Shown in pieces: positions 26,128 through 35,959 of a stretch of 42,745 nt of DNA. The stretch's first letter is position 1. Every line of letters starts with the position of its first letter. The notes under the pieces are model-generated. The model had not been told where the DNA came from. It ran no database searches and saw only the letters and a list, made by a program, of their open reading frames with translations. The stretch is from positions 1-42,745 of the forward strand of contig CAJWBY010000017.1 of NCBI GenBank assembly GCA_913020705.1. The letters are read 5' to 3'. This DNA comes from an uncultured Colwellia sp. (lineage in GTDB: Bacteria; Pseudomonadota; Gammaproteobacteria; Enterobacterales; Alteromonadaceae). The position numbers and the translations under genes were made by a program.

Positions 26128-27561
26128 ATGAGTAACGAAATTAAAACTCAAGTAGTCGTATTAGGTTCAGGCCCTGGTGGTTATTCAGCTGCATTTCGCG
26201 CAGCAGATTTAGGTTTAGATGTAGTCTTAATAGAAAGCCGTAAAACATTAGGTGGCGTTTGTTTAAACGTTGGTTGTATTCCATCAAAAGCATTACTTCA
26301 CGTTGCTAAAGTTATTGATGATGCAGCTGCAATGGCTTCTCACGGTGTTACATTTGGTAAGCCAGAAATCAATTTAGACAAAATTCGCGACTGGAAAGAC
26401 AGTGTAGTATCTCAACTTACTGGTGGTTTAGGCGGCATGTCTAAAGCACGTAAAGTAACTACAGTTTATGGTTACGGTAAATTCACTTCAGATAAAACAA
26501 TTGAAGTTGAAGGCAACGACGGCCAGAAAACTACAGTTACTTTTGATAATGCTATAATCGCTGCAGGTTCTTCTGTTATCGATTTACCTTTCATTCCAAA
26601 TGATGACCCACGTGTTATTGATTCAACAGGCGCTCTAGAACTTCATGACGTTCCTGGTGAAATGCTTGTATTGGGCGGTGGTATTATCGGTCTAGAAATG
26701 GGTACCGTTTACAGAGCTTTAGGCTCTAATGTTTCAGTGGTTGAATTTGCTGAGCAATTAGTACCTGCTGCTGATAAAGACATTGTTAAAATTTACACTA
26801 ACTACAACAAGAAAAATTTCAACATTATGTTGTCTACTAAAGTTGTTGCAGTTGAAGCTAAAGTTGACGGTTTATACGTTACTTTTGAAGGTAAAAAAGC
26901 ACCAGCAGAGCCTGTACGTTACGACAAGATTTTAGTTGCTGTTGGTCGTAAACCAAATGGCCATTTAGTTGCTGCTGACAAAGCTGGCGTTAATGTTGAC
27001 GAGCGTGGTTTTATCAATGTAACTAACGAACTGCGTACTAACGTTCCACATATTTTTGCAATAGGTGACGTTGTTGGTCAACCTATGCTTGCACACAAAG
27101 CTGTTCATGAAGCGCATTGTGCTGCAGAAGTGATTTCAGGTAAGAAGCACGTATTTGATCCTCGTTGTATTCCTTCTGTTGCATACACTGACCCAGAAAT
27201 GGCTTGGACTGGCGTAACAGAGACTGAAGCGAAAGAGCAAGGTTTAAACATTGAAGTTGCTAACTTCCCATGGGCTGCTTCTGGTCGTGCTATTGCTTCG
27301 GGTCGAACTGAAGGCAAAACTAAGTTGATTTTTGAAAAAGAAACGGGTCGTATACTAGGTGGTGCTATTGTTGGTATCAATGCAGGCGAAATGCTTGGTG
27401 AAATCTGTTTAGCTGTTGAAATGGGCGCAGACGCTGAAGATATTGGTTTAACAATTCATGCTCACCCAACCTTGAACGAATCAATCGGCTTAGCGGCTGA
27501 AATTTTTGAAGGTTCAATTACTGATTTACCGAATGCAAAAGCGGTAAAGAAAAAGAAATAA
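26128..27561 (+). CDS. lpd: Dihydrolipoamide dehydrogenase (E3)
   Basis: A 477-residue FAD enzyme that reoxidises lipoyl groups, passing electrons to NAD+. The FAD-binding loop is GSGPGG (13-18), the redox disulfide CLNVGC (Cys45, Cys50), the NAD motif GGGIIGLEMG, and near the end is AHPTLNES with the active-site His/Glu pair. I start at 26128, where GAGG lies 5 bp upstream. The open frame extends 39 bases further left, but the extra residues do not resemble the family. Length matches E. coli Lpd (474). It is the last gene of the operon and may also be read from its own promoter in the aceF-lpd gap. Confidence 0.96.
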   Translation: MSNEIKTQVVVLGSGPGGYSAAFRAADLGLDVVLIESRKTLGGVCLNVGCIPSKALLHVAKVIDDAAAMASHGVTFGKPEINLDKIRDWKDSVVSQLTGGLGGMSKARKVTTVYGYGKFTSDKTIEVEGNDGQKTTVTFDNAIIAAGSSVIDLPFIPNDDPRVIDSTGALELHDVPGEMLVLGGGIIGLEMGTVYRALGSNVSVVEFAEQLVPAADKDIVKIYTNYNKKNFNIMLSTKVVAVEAKVDGLYVTFEGKKAPAEPVRYDKILVAVGRKPNGHLVAADKAGVNVDERGFINVTNELRTNVPHIFAIGDVVGQPMLAHKAVHEAHCAAEVISGKKHVFDPRCIPSVAYTDPEMAWTGVTETEAKEQGLNIEVANFPWAASGRAIASGRTEGKTKLIFEKETGRILGGAIVGINAGEMLGEICLAVEMGADAEDIGLTIHAHPTLNESIGLAAEIFEGSITDLPNAKAVKKKK

Positions 27562-27583
27562 AATTCTTTGTTAAATAAATTAT

Positions 27584-27611
27584 AAAGCCAGCTATTTAGC
27601 TGGCTTTTTTT
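27584..27611 (+). terminator. Intrinsic terminator of the pdh operon
   Basis: AAAGCCAGCTA pairs with TAGCTGGCTTT, followed by a T run, 22 bp after lpd. Confidence 0.9.
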
Positions 27612-27750
27612 ATGCCTATTAATCGAGATTTTGATATTACAGTTAAACTTATTACATACATTTCTCGTTAAAAATTATGTTATCTGTTGTTTAATAAAGT
27701 TAATTATTTTAAACTTCACGATTACATTTTTTTAACAAAAGGATTTGTCT

Positions 27751-30700
27751 GTGTTTATATCACGGTATTTTCGATCAATATCAATCGTTTCTTTAATCGT
27801 ATTTGTCGCTTCATGTGGCGGTGGGGGAGGCGATAGCGGTGAAACCAAAGTAGTAGAACCCCCGAAAGCCTTGCTATCAGGAGCTCCAACCTCAACAGTT
27901 AATGAAAATGTTGAGTACTTATTTACGGTTACTAGTCAAAATTTCAATGGAAATTCAATTGACTATAGTATAGATAATTTACCTTCATGGGCAAGTTTTG
28001 ATGCATCGAAAGGCCAACTCGTAGGTACTCCAAACTACGATCAGGCGGGTATTTATTCAAATATCATTATCTCTGCAACTGATGGAACGAATACGGCTAA
28101 CTTGCCTATTTTTTCTATTGAAGTGATAAATATGAATCGCTTACCAACCATGGCTGAGCAACCTGAATTTGAACTACTAGAAAGTGAATTGATTTCTATT
28201 CCTTTAGTTATGTCAGATCCTGATTTGGATAACTTGACCGTAACATTAGAAAATCATCCCGATTGGCTCAGTTTTGATGAAGATACATTAAGTCTTATTG
28301 GCAAACCAAATCTAGACGATTCTGGTGCTTATCAATCAAACATTATTATTAATGATGGCACCGATGAAATTTCTGTTCAAATCTCATTAGTTGTTAAAGA
28401 TGCAATTGAAGTTCATGGGAAGGTTATTGATGGCTATATCAGTGGAGCCATCGTCTATATAGATGAAAATTTGAATGTAATTCTTGACGAAAATGAGATT
28501 TCAACAACAACAGATGAGACCGGCAGTTATGTTTTAGTCTTACCGATAGAAAAAATAGCGCTGCTTAGTAAGTCTCCTGTTAGAGCTTATATCGGAGCTG
28601 AAGCCCAAGATATTTCGCGTCCCGAGTTAGACTTTACAACTACTCCTTTAACCTTATCTTTACCACCATTAGATATTACTCTTATAGAGAATGACACTCT
28701 TGTCGGAGCCGTTGTTTCACCATTTTCAGAACAACTTTTAGCATTAATAAATGACAAAGTAATACTCGTAGAATCAGGAGACCTTTCTGTAAGTGATTTG
28801 CAATTTTATATTCAAAACGCTAAACGTATTATTACAGAACAAGTTATTTCCGCAGGAGGAATAACTATTGATGCTAATCAATCAGAAGATGATATTAGTG
28901 AGATTATCTTTGGTGACTTTATTGTAAGTGCAGAAGATTTAATTACGATTATTGAACAAGCTGAAACTTATATTGATGTGGTTATATCTTTGCATGCCTC
29001 TTCTGATTTTGACGGAGATGGCATAGCCAATGATATTGATACTGATGATGATGGAGATGGTTATAATGATGATGTTGATGCCTTTCCTTATGATGCATCA
29101 GAATGGCTAGATTCTGATGGTGACAGTGTGGGTGACAATGCTGATTTTTATCCAAATAATGCCACTTGTTTTGCTGTAGAAGATGGTAACGGGGAAGAGT
29201 GTTATTTAAATGTTCTTGCTGAAAGTTCTCCTGTTTATATTTCTGCTTCTAGTGATGAGGTAGTATATTTTTATCAAGAGAATGGAACACTTGTTACTTT
29301 TGATATTACAACTAACCATGTTCTAAACACTCAACAAGTTGAGAATGTGAGTTCGATGATTTTTCATGAAGGTCATCAACGTTTATACCTAGGTTTAAAT
29401 AATGGCGAAATCAAGTATTTAAATGATGACTCGTTGTTGACAGATTTTGCTGTAGTTGAGCAATGTGTGAATGCTTTAGTTGATGCTGATAGTTTTTTGA
29501 TTGTTCTTGATTGTGGGGGATATGCAGGTACTTACTCTACTTTTAATCTCGGTGGAGAGCAGTTAGGTGAAAGTGACAATTATTATGATTCTTCAAGGAC
29601 CAATGCTTGGGATAAAGTTAATAATCGTCTTTTTCATTTTAGTGAGGGCATTTCACCGAACGACTTATATTATCGCACGATTAGTATTTCAGGACAGTTT
29701 ACTGATGTCGCTGAGTCGCCATATCACGGTGATTACACCATTACTGGGCCAATTGTTGTTTCTAATGATGGTACAAAAGTATTGCTAGGCCAAGGCGATA
29801 TTTATAATGCTGACACTTTAACTTGGTTAACATCAATAGGTGAATATTTCTCGCGTGCTTTTTGGTTAGCCGATGGCAGTTTAGTGACACTGCAAGCGTC
29901 TGAAAATCAAGAGGAAATCACATTAAAAAGAAGAGATTCAAATCTACGTTTAATAGAAGTTAAACATTACTCTGGTAATCTTCAAGAACTTAAAGCATTT
30001 AGCAATAGAGCTTTATTAATAATAAACAACAATGATTCACTTCATTTTGTCGATTATTTACCCAGTGATGATAATGATAATGATGGCGTTATTAACACAT
30101 TGGATGCATTCCCGTTAGATAACTCTATTTCTTTAGATGCTGATCAAGATGGCTTCCCTGATAGTTGGAATGACGGTTTTACAGAATCATTAAATAATCT
30201 CACTATCGATGAATTCCCACTTGATTCAGCATGCTGGTTAGCTAGCCATGGCAATGAAAATGGCTGTGATTTTTTAGCGACGCAACCTATTTTTACACCG
30301 GATAAAATAATTTATGATAATGCTGGAAATATTTACTTTCTAAGCTCGATTAATAACAGGATTTATCGTTGGTTATCAGAAACTAATCAATTTACTAATC
30401 CTCTAGTTATGCCTTCTAATATTTATCATGACTTTGGAACATCCCTTACTTTTACTTATTCTGAAGATCATAATCGACTTTATCTTGGCTACTCATCAGG
30501 CTCAATAACTCGTTTTGATTTAGATGAATTAAAAGAAACGTTGTTTGCCAATATAGGTGACGATGTTAGAGGTTTAGCTTCAGTTGGTAATTTCTTATTG
30601 GCTGAGAATGCAAATGGGGCATGGAATACCCACTATATTCTAGATGAAGACGGTGAAGTCACGGACAGTAAAGACTGGAATCGACATTCGAACACATATG

Positions 30701-33700
30701 CTTGGAATGAAACAAACTCAAGAGTTTATTTTCTAAGAGACGGAACATCTCCAAATGATCTACATTACGAAACGATTGATCAAACATTGGGGCATATTAC
30801 CGAATCAGGAGAATCTCCTTACCATAGCAGTCAAAATATTTCGCACCCAGTTCGAGTTTCTGAAGATGGTAATAATATCATCTTAGGTAGTGGCTCTATT
30901 TTTGATGCTGAAGATTTAACAATTGTCACAGAGCTTAATCTTCAAGCCATAGATGTCATGTCTATATCCGATTTAATCGTTTCTATCGAAAATAATGATT
31001 TATCATCAACCCTTAAAATTTGGCAATATGATGGCTTTGATTTTCGGGCTGAATTCGACATAGAAGGCACTCCATTAGCATTAACGCCAAATGGTGAAGA
31101 GCTAAATTTAATCACGGCTTTAACGGATGGTTCGTTAAATGTTTCACCTGTCGGGATAGTTGATGGTGATAATGATGGTTTACCTTTATGGTGGGAATCA
31201 TTATATAACTTAGATGACAATAATGCCTCTGATGCTACTTTAGATTCAGATGACGATGGTTTAACTAATCTTGAAGAGTTTAGTGTAAAAACTAACCCAA
31301 TTGTTGCAGATACTGATGACGATGGCTTACTTGACGGGGAGGAAGTTAATACCTATTTAACATCCCCCTTAAACAGTGATTCAGACGAAGATGGTTTAAC
31401 CGATGGGGCTGAAGTTAATGAGCATGGAACGGATCCACTTTTAAGTGATTCTGATGATGACGGTTTGAGTGATAGCGAAGAAATTAACGTTCATCAGTCT
31501 AATCCATTAAGTAGTGATACTGATGATGACGGTTTATCTGATTTATATGAGGTTAATAATCAACTTGATATCAATGTTAACGACGCTAATGAAGATGCTG
31601 ACAGCGATGGCTTAGTCAATATCGATGAGATGACTCAACAAACTGATCCTAATAATTCTGATTCAGATAATGATGGTTTAAATGATGGAGACGAAGTACA
31701 TACTCATTTAACACAACCACTTAATCGAGATACTGATGGCGATAAAATGCCTGATGGTTGGGAAGTTAGTTATGCCTTCGATCCATTATCAAATACAGAC
31801 AAAGAATTAGACTTCGATGAAGACAGTTATGCAAATTACATTGAGTTCTTTTTAGAAACTGACCCTACTGACAGTAGTGATATTCCTGAAGCTAAATTAT
31901 GGAATAGTTATCAAGGTAATGCTGACCATTCTGGTTTTTCTTCTATGATTATTGCCCCTGAAAACTTATCTTTACGTTGGTCAGTAACTTTAGCGTCTAT
32001 GGAAAATTTAAATTCTGTGGTTGCGACTCAAGGGCGAGTTTTTGTTACGGATCATAACAATAACGATGAAAAATTTGTTTATGCTCTAAATGCAGCCAGT
32101 GGCGATATTAATTGGCAACAAGCCTATGAAGATTTGCGCTTTATTAATGCACCAGCATTTAATAATGGTAAAGTTTATTTTCAAACACGAGAAGATAATA
32201 ACTCATACCTTCGAGCTCTTGATGCCGCAACAGGTGAAAATATTTTTGCTTCAGGTTATGGTAATCAATGGTCAACTTATAAAGCCCCTACAATTTTTGA
32301 CAATGATATATATGTTGCTGGAGGTACTTATGGTGGTAGTTATAAGTTTGATGGATTAACGGGTGAAGAATTGTGGTTTCAAGATTTACAACAATGTGAT
32401 GGCTGGACACCAGCAGTAGATAATAATCATTTATATTATTTCTCTAATGGCTTTGTTGTCGCAGACAAATCTTCAGGGGATGTTATTGAGCAAAATGTAG
32501 ATATTGATATTAGTTGTAAGACACCCGTTCTTGCAGGTAATAACACGGCTTTCGTTATCTCAAACTATAATTTATATGCTTTTGATACACAGACTGCAAA
32601 TAAAATTTGGAGTATAGAAACTGATGATTATTATAATAGATTTGAAGGAGAACCTTCAGTTGCACTAGGTAATGTTTATGCGATTAAATCCGGTGAACTC
32701 GTTGTTTTAGATCAGTTTTCAGGTGAAGAGCTTTGGAATTGGCGTCCACAAAATAATAATAGTTTACAAGGAAATATAGCCTTAAGCTTAAATATTGCAT
32801 TTGTTCAAGATGGTATCAATACATATGCCATCGATTTAGACACACATGAACAAGTCTGGAGTTACCCTGTTTCAGGAAAATTATCTTTCTCGGTAGAAGG
32901 AGCAATTTATATTGCTGGGAATAATGGTTTATTAACCGCTATTGATTTTGGTAATGATAGCGATGGTGATGGTATTGATGATTGGTGGGAAGATTTATAT
33001 GGTCTTGATAGTCAAGACGCTTCAGATGCTTTGCTTAATGCCGACAGCGATGAACTAACAAACCTTGAAGAGTTTCAAAACTCAACTGATCCTACGAATA
33101 GTGATTCTGATCATGATGGTTTGAGTGACTCTGATGAGGTGAACCTTCATTTATCTAATCCATTAAGTCGTGATAGCGATAATGATGGGATGGATGATGC
33201 TTGGGAAGTTACACAAGGCTTTGATCTACTCAATGATGAAGATGCGTTTCTAGATGCTGATAACGACGGCATTACTAATGTTGAAGAGTATTATGAGCAA
33301 ACCGATCCAAATGACGATACGTCAATTCCTGAAATTATAGAAACATTAACCTTTTCATTCGAAGATGGAGTTTTACCTGCTGATTGGGATATTGATGAGA
33401 CGCTAGAAAGTAGTTGGGGGGTAAGTAATATAGAAAGCTCAGACGGCGACTATAGTATATTTTCTTCAGGGCAAGCTGCTATTTCGTTCAGTGGTTTTTT
33501 CAATGGTAATGATTTAGCTTTTGATGTGAAAAGTGCGTGTCAATATAGTGATTACATTTCAGTTTATATCGATGATGAACTTATCGAAAATCTACAGTTT
33601 AATGATAGTTGGCAGACAAACAAAGTCGTTATACCTAGAGGTAGACATACTGTTTCATTAAAAGTAAGAAATTGTGGCGTATATTTAGATAACCTGCAAC

Positions 33701-35295
33701 TTACCCCGTTGTTAAGCTTGTTTGAGAAAGAAGTACAAAGTGTCACAGTTTCAAACCAACAGCTATATTTATATAACTTTGATCAAGAGCTTATTTCATC
33801 CATTAAAATACCTGTGATGGATTATGGCGCACGAGATTTAACTATATTAGATGACGGTCGTATTGCTATTTTTAATGGTGTATATTCTCCTTCCTTGTCT
33901 ATTTATAACCCAATACATGCGACTTGGCAGCACAAAAGTTTTGAAGGTTGGGCTATTGAATATAATGATACGTATGGTGGTGTTGCTCATTTTAACAGCT
34001 ATGTTTTCGTCACTGATATGGCAACATCAGGTGATGGTACTTCAGGTATTGTTCGTTTTAATTTAGAAAGCAATTCAGAAGAATTCTTCTCTGGAGGCGA
34101 ATATATAGATGTTTCGCTTGGCCTAGATAACATGCTGTATGCACTATCAGGTCGTCAAGTAGACAAATATGATCCAGTAACGATGGAGTTAATCAACAGT
34201 TATACCATTAGTGAAGCTAGGGCTGTTGCTGTTGATGAAAGTAGTAATTTATATACTGCATCATGGGATGGCGTTATTAAAAAATACGATATTGAGGGCG
34301 TTGAAAGAGAGATATTAATGTTGAGTGATTTCTATGACTACAATGTATCATCTTATTTTTACGACATTAATATGTATTCTCAAGGTCGCTTAGTGCTGAC
34401 GAATGGAAATCAGCAGATACTAATAGTTGATAATGATTTTAGTTCTATTGAATTACAAGAACAAAACTTTATAGGTTCATTTATAGCCCAAGTTCCAGTT
34501 GTTGATAATGACAATGATGGTATGCCAATGTGGTGGGAGGCAAGGTTTGGACTTAATGATAGCGATGAAAGTGATGCATTAACTGATCTTGATAGTGATG
34601 GATTGAGTAATCTTGAAGAATTCGAATTATCGACATTTCCAGATACTGAAGATACCGACGAGGATGGCTTAACTGATTTTGAGGAAGTAAGTACCTATCT
34701 TACCAAACCGTTAAATCCTGACTCTGATAATGATGGATTAACGGATGGAGCTGAGGTATTTGAACACTCAACTGAGCCACTTAATGCTGATAGTGATGGT
34801 GATTTGTTCAGTGATGGTGATGAAATTAATATTTATGAAACCGATCCAAACGATATTAACTCTAAACCAGAATCAATAGGTCAAATAGATATTACTTTTG
34901 ATTCGGCAACGCTCCCTATTGACTTTAGCCATGCTGAAAACTCAGATGCAGACTGGTTTATCGAAAATATAACAGAAGGAGAAGAAGAAAATTATTCACT
35001 TCGTTCTGGCGATATTGAAGACAACCAAACAAGCAAAATCTTTTGGCAGAATATTTTCGCTTCGGGAACGCTGAGCTTTGATGTAAAAGTCAGCTCAGAG
35101 TCTTGTTGTGATCGTTTCTCTTTATTAGTTGATGGTACTGAGGTTGTTAATAGTGTTTCTTCAGATTGGCAGAGACTTTCAACTGAATTATCCTCAGGTC
35201 AGCATATTATCGAATTTCGTTATCAAAAGGATGGTAGCGTAAGTTATGGTGACGATGCCGTATGGGTGGATAATATTACATTCGAAAGCAACTAA
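27751..35295 (+). CDS. Giant lipoprotein with TSP3 repeats and beta-propellers
   Basis: A 2514-residue predicted surface lipoprotein of unknown function. The start is a GTG with AAAAGGA 7 bp upstream; the TTG at 27745 is too close to that site. A lipobox (VASC, then five Gly) ends the signal. Approximate domains: two Ig/cadherin-like folds (40-220); a CarboxypepD_reg-like segment (222-270); thrombospondin type-3 calcium repeats (420-475, 775-828, 1137-1378, 1735-1862, 2252-2375); two related propellers (490-772 and 845-1135) sharing SPNDLYYRTIS/SPNDLHYETID and ESPYH; a PQQ-like propeller (1385-1735); two jelly-roll domains (1867-1988 and 2382-end, both with NLQF/DNITF-like ends); and a further propeller (1995-2250). 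It sits between lpd and acnB, where E. coli has yacH. The Asp-rich repeats imply a calcium-stabilised extended adhesin or scaffold. No catalytic motif is seen. Confidence 0.85.
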   Translation: MFISRYFRSISIVSLIVFVASCGGGGGDSGETKVVEPPKALLSGAPTSTVNENVEYLFTVTSQNFNGNSIDYSIDNLPSWASFDASKGQLVGTPNYDQAGIYSNIIISATDGTNTANLPIFSIEVINMNRLPTMAEQPEFELLESELISIPLVMSDPDLDNLTVTLENHPDWLSFDEDTLSLIGKPNLDDSGAYQSNIIINDGTDEISVQISLVVKDAIEVHGKVIDGYISGAIVYIDENLNVILDENEISTTTDETGSYVLVLPIEKIALLSKSPVRAYIGAEAQDISRPELDFTTTPLTLSLPPLDITLIENDTLVGAVVSPFSEQLLALINDKVILVESGDLSVSDLQFYIQNAKRIITEQVISAGGITIDANQSEDDISEIIFGDFIVSAEDLITIIEQAETYIDVVISLHASSDFDGDGIANDIDTDDDGDGYNDDVDAFPYDASEWLDSDGDSVGDNADFYPNNATCFAVEDGNGEECYLNVLAESSPVYISASSDEVVYFYQENGTLVTFDITTNHVLNTQQVENVSSMIFHEGHQRLYLGLNNGEIKYLNDDSLLTDFAVVEQCVNALVDADSFLIVLDCGGYAGTYSTFNLGGEQLGESDNYYDSSRTNAWDKVNNRLFHFSEGISPNDLYYRTISISGQFTDVAESPYHGDYTITGPIVVSNDGTKVLLGQGDIYNADTLTWLTSIGEYFSRAFWLADGSLVTLQASENQEEITLKRRDSNLRLIEVKHYSGNLQELKAFSNRALLIINNNDSLHFVDYLPSDDNDNDGVINTLDAFPLDNSISLDADQDGFPDSWNDGFTESLNNLTIDEFPLDSACWLASHGNENGCDFLATQPIFTPDKIIYDNAGNIYFLSSINNRIYRWLSETNQFTNPLVMPSNIYHDFGTSLTFTYSEDHNRLYLGYSSGSITRFDLDELKETLFANIGDDVRGLASVGNFLLAENANGAWNTHYILDEDGEVTDSKDWNRHSNTYAWNETNSRVYFLRDGTSPNDLHYETIDQTLGHITESGESPYHSSQNISHPVRVSEDGNNIILGSGSIFDAEDLTIVTELNLQAIDVMSISDLIVSIENNDLSSTLKIWQYDGFDFRAEFDIEGTPLALTPNGEELNLITALTDGSLNVSPVGIVDGDNDGLPLWWESLYNLDDNNASDATLDSDDDGLTNLEEFSVKTNPIVADTDDDGLLDGEEVNTYLTSPLNSDSDEDGLTDGAEVNEHGTDPLLSDSDDDGLSDSEEINVHQSNPLSSDTDDDGLSDLYEVNNQLDINVNDANEDADSDGLVNIDEMTQQTDPNNSDSDNDGLNDGDEVHTHLTQPLNRDTDGDKMPDGWEVSYAFDPLSNTDKELDFDEDSYANYIEFFLETDPTDSSDIPEAKLWNSYQGNADHSGFSSMIIAPENLSLRWSVTLASMENLNSVVATQGRVFVTDHNNNDEKFVYALNAASGDINWQQAYEDLRFINAPAFNNGKVYFQTREDNNSYLRALDAATGENIFASGYGNQWSTYKAPTIFDNDIYVAGGTYGGSYKFDGLTGEELWFQDLQQCDGWTPAVDNNHLYYFSNGFVVADKSSGDVIEQNVDIDISCKTPVLAGNNTAFVISNYNLYAFDTQTANKIWSIETDDYYNRFEGEPSVALGNVYAIKSGELVVLDQFSGEELWNWRPQNNNSLQGNIALSLNIAFVQDGINTYAIDLDTHEQVWSYPVSGKLSFSVEGAIYIAGNNGLLTAIDFGNDSDGDGIDDWWEDLYGLDSQDASDALLNADSDELTNLEEFQNSTDPTNSDSDHDGLSDSDEVNLHLSNPLSRDSDNDGMDDAWEVTQGFDLLNDEDAFLDADNDGITNVEEYYEQTDPNDDTSIPEIIETLTFSFEDGVLPADWDIDETLESSWGVSNIESSDGDYSIFSSGQAAISFSGFFNGNDLAFDVKSACQYSDYISVYIDDELIENLQFNDSWQTNKVVIPRGRHTVSLKVRNCGVYLDNLQLTPLLSLFEKEVQSVTVSNQQLYLYNFDQELISSIKIPVMDYGARDLTILDDGRIAIFNGVYSPSLSIYNPIHATWQHKSFEGWAIEYNDTYGGVAHFNSYVFVTDMATSGDGTSGIVRFNLESNSEEFFSGGEYIDVSLGLDNMLYALSGRQVDKYDPVTMELINSYTISEARAVAVDESSNLYTASWDGVIKKYDIEGVEREILMLSDFYDYNVSSYFYDINMYSQGRLVLTNGNQQILIVDNDFSSIELQEQNFIGSFIAQVPVVDNDNDGMPMWWEARFGLNDSDESDALTDLDSDGLSNLEEFELSTFPDTEDTDEDGLTDFEEVSTYLTKPLNPDSDNDGLTDGAEVFEHSTEPLNADSDGDLFSDGDEINIYETDPNDINSKPESIGQIDITFDSATLPIDFSHAENSDADWFIENITEGEEENYSLRSGDIEDNQTSKIFWQNIFASGTLSFDVKVSSESCCDRFSLLVDGTEVVNSVSSDWQRLSTELSSGQHIIEFRYQKDGSVSYGDDAVWVDNITFESN

Positions 35296-35340
35296 ATCTA
35301 ATGGGATGGTTTAATATCAGTCATTACATTACTTAACATT

Positions 35341-35364
35341 AAAGCCAGCATTTATGCTGGCTTT
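35341..35364 (+). terminator. Intrinsic terminator after the giant gene
   Basis: AAAGCCAGCA-TTTA-TGCTGGCTTT, followed by TGTTTT. Its arms resemble those of the pdh operon terminator at 27584. Confidence 0.85.
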
Positions 35365-35404
35365 TGTTTTATAATAAGCATTATTAACATAAAAAGGATT
35401 TATC

Positions 35405-35743
35405 ATGCGTTCACTTACTTTGGCTATAGCATGTTTTGCTTTATCAGCATGCAGCAATATTGATACAGAAAATGGTGCTCCACAATGGGATTTTGATCAC
35501 AATATTCAATTTGAGCAAACTAAACTGTCGGATAATAAATATCACTTACAGGTGAATGCAAAGTCTGATACTCACTTTGGTGAACTTGCTACTTTTATGA
35601 TGAGACAATCTTATGAAATTTGTGGCTCATATGGTTATACCATTGAGGTGTTAAGGGGAGTTGAAAGGTTTGATGACCGAAAGTTTTCGCCGAATCTAAT
35701 CATGCCTTCACTTTCAGCTAATATTGAATGCCCTAGCCAGTAA
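35405..35743 (+). CDS. Small lipoprotein
   Basis: A 112-residue lipoprotein with a signal ending in the lipobox LSAC (Cys16), predicted to be anchored in the outer membrane. The mature part contains KYHLQVNAKSDTHFGELATF, MRQSYEICGSYGYTIEVLRG and a second cysteine pair (Cys76, Cys109). The layout (short strand, helix with a conserved Y/E, G-Y-T strand) resembles the CC0125/CC1285-type lipoproteins, but I hold that loosely. AAGGA lies 7 bp before the ATG. The terminator at 35341 separates it from the giant lipoprotein, so it is probably its own transcript. Confidence 0.75.
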   Translation: MRSLTLAIACFALSACSNIDTENGAPQWDFDHNIQFEQTKLSDNKYHLQVNAKSDTHFGELATFMMRQSYEICGSYGYTIEVLRGVERFDDRKFSPNLIMPSLSANIECPSQ

Positions 35744-35798
35744 TAGTCATTTTATTTCATTAATTAATTAGCTCACGATTATCGTTTGATTATTTAAT

Positions 35799-35826
35799 GC
35801 GGCATAGTTATTAATAACTATGCCGC
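35799..35826. repeat. Perfect 28-bp palindrome
   Basis: The half-site GCGGCATAGTTATT is followed directly by its exact complement, with no loop. It lies 56 bp after the small lipoprotein gene. There is no T run, so a terminator is doubtful on the plus strand; a protein-binding site or cruciform is possible. Confidence 0.7.
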
Positions 35827-35915
35827 TCGTATAAAATGAAAAAGGGCTACTATTTCAGTTAATTGCCAGTTTTACCTCGCTTAACCTAAATAAGTAACCC
35901 TAATTTTTATTCTTC

Positions 35916-35946
35916 AGCATTCTATTAATCAGTTAAATAGAATGCT
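35916..35946. terminator. Strong hairpin downstream of acnB
   Basis: AGCATTCTATT pairs perfectly with AATAGAATGCT around a 9-nt loop, 14 bp after the acnB stop on the minus strand. Reading with acnB, the hairpin is followed by an A-rich rather than T-rich tract, so it may protect the mRNA end instead of, or as well as, terminating. A short palindrome AGCTTA-G-TAAGCT (35948-35960) touches the stop codon. Confidence 0.5.
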
Positions 35947-35959
35947 TAGCTTAGTAAGC

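Noticed and set aside
20726..27561. pdhR-aceE-aceF-lpd as a novel cluster
   Set aside because: Order, lengths, motifs and operator match the well-known pyruvate dehydrogenase operon.
27745..27750. TTG start for the giant lipoprotein
   Set aside because: It lies only one or two bases after the AGGA ribosome site; the GTG at 27751 has normal spacing.
31200..31900. Possible tandem nucleotide repeats or CRISPR-like pattern
   Set aside because: The periodicity comes from Asp-rich thrombospondin type-3 repeats in one reading frame; the DNA units vary and there are no conserved repeats with unique spacers.
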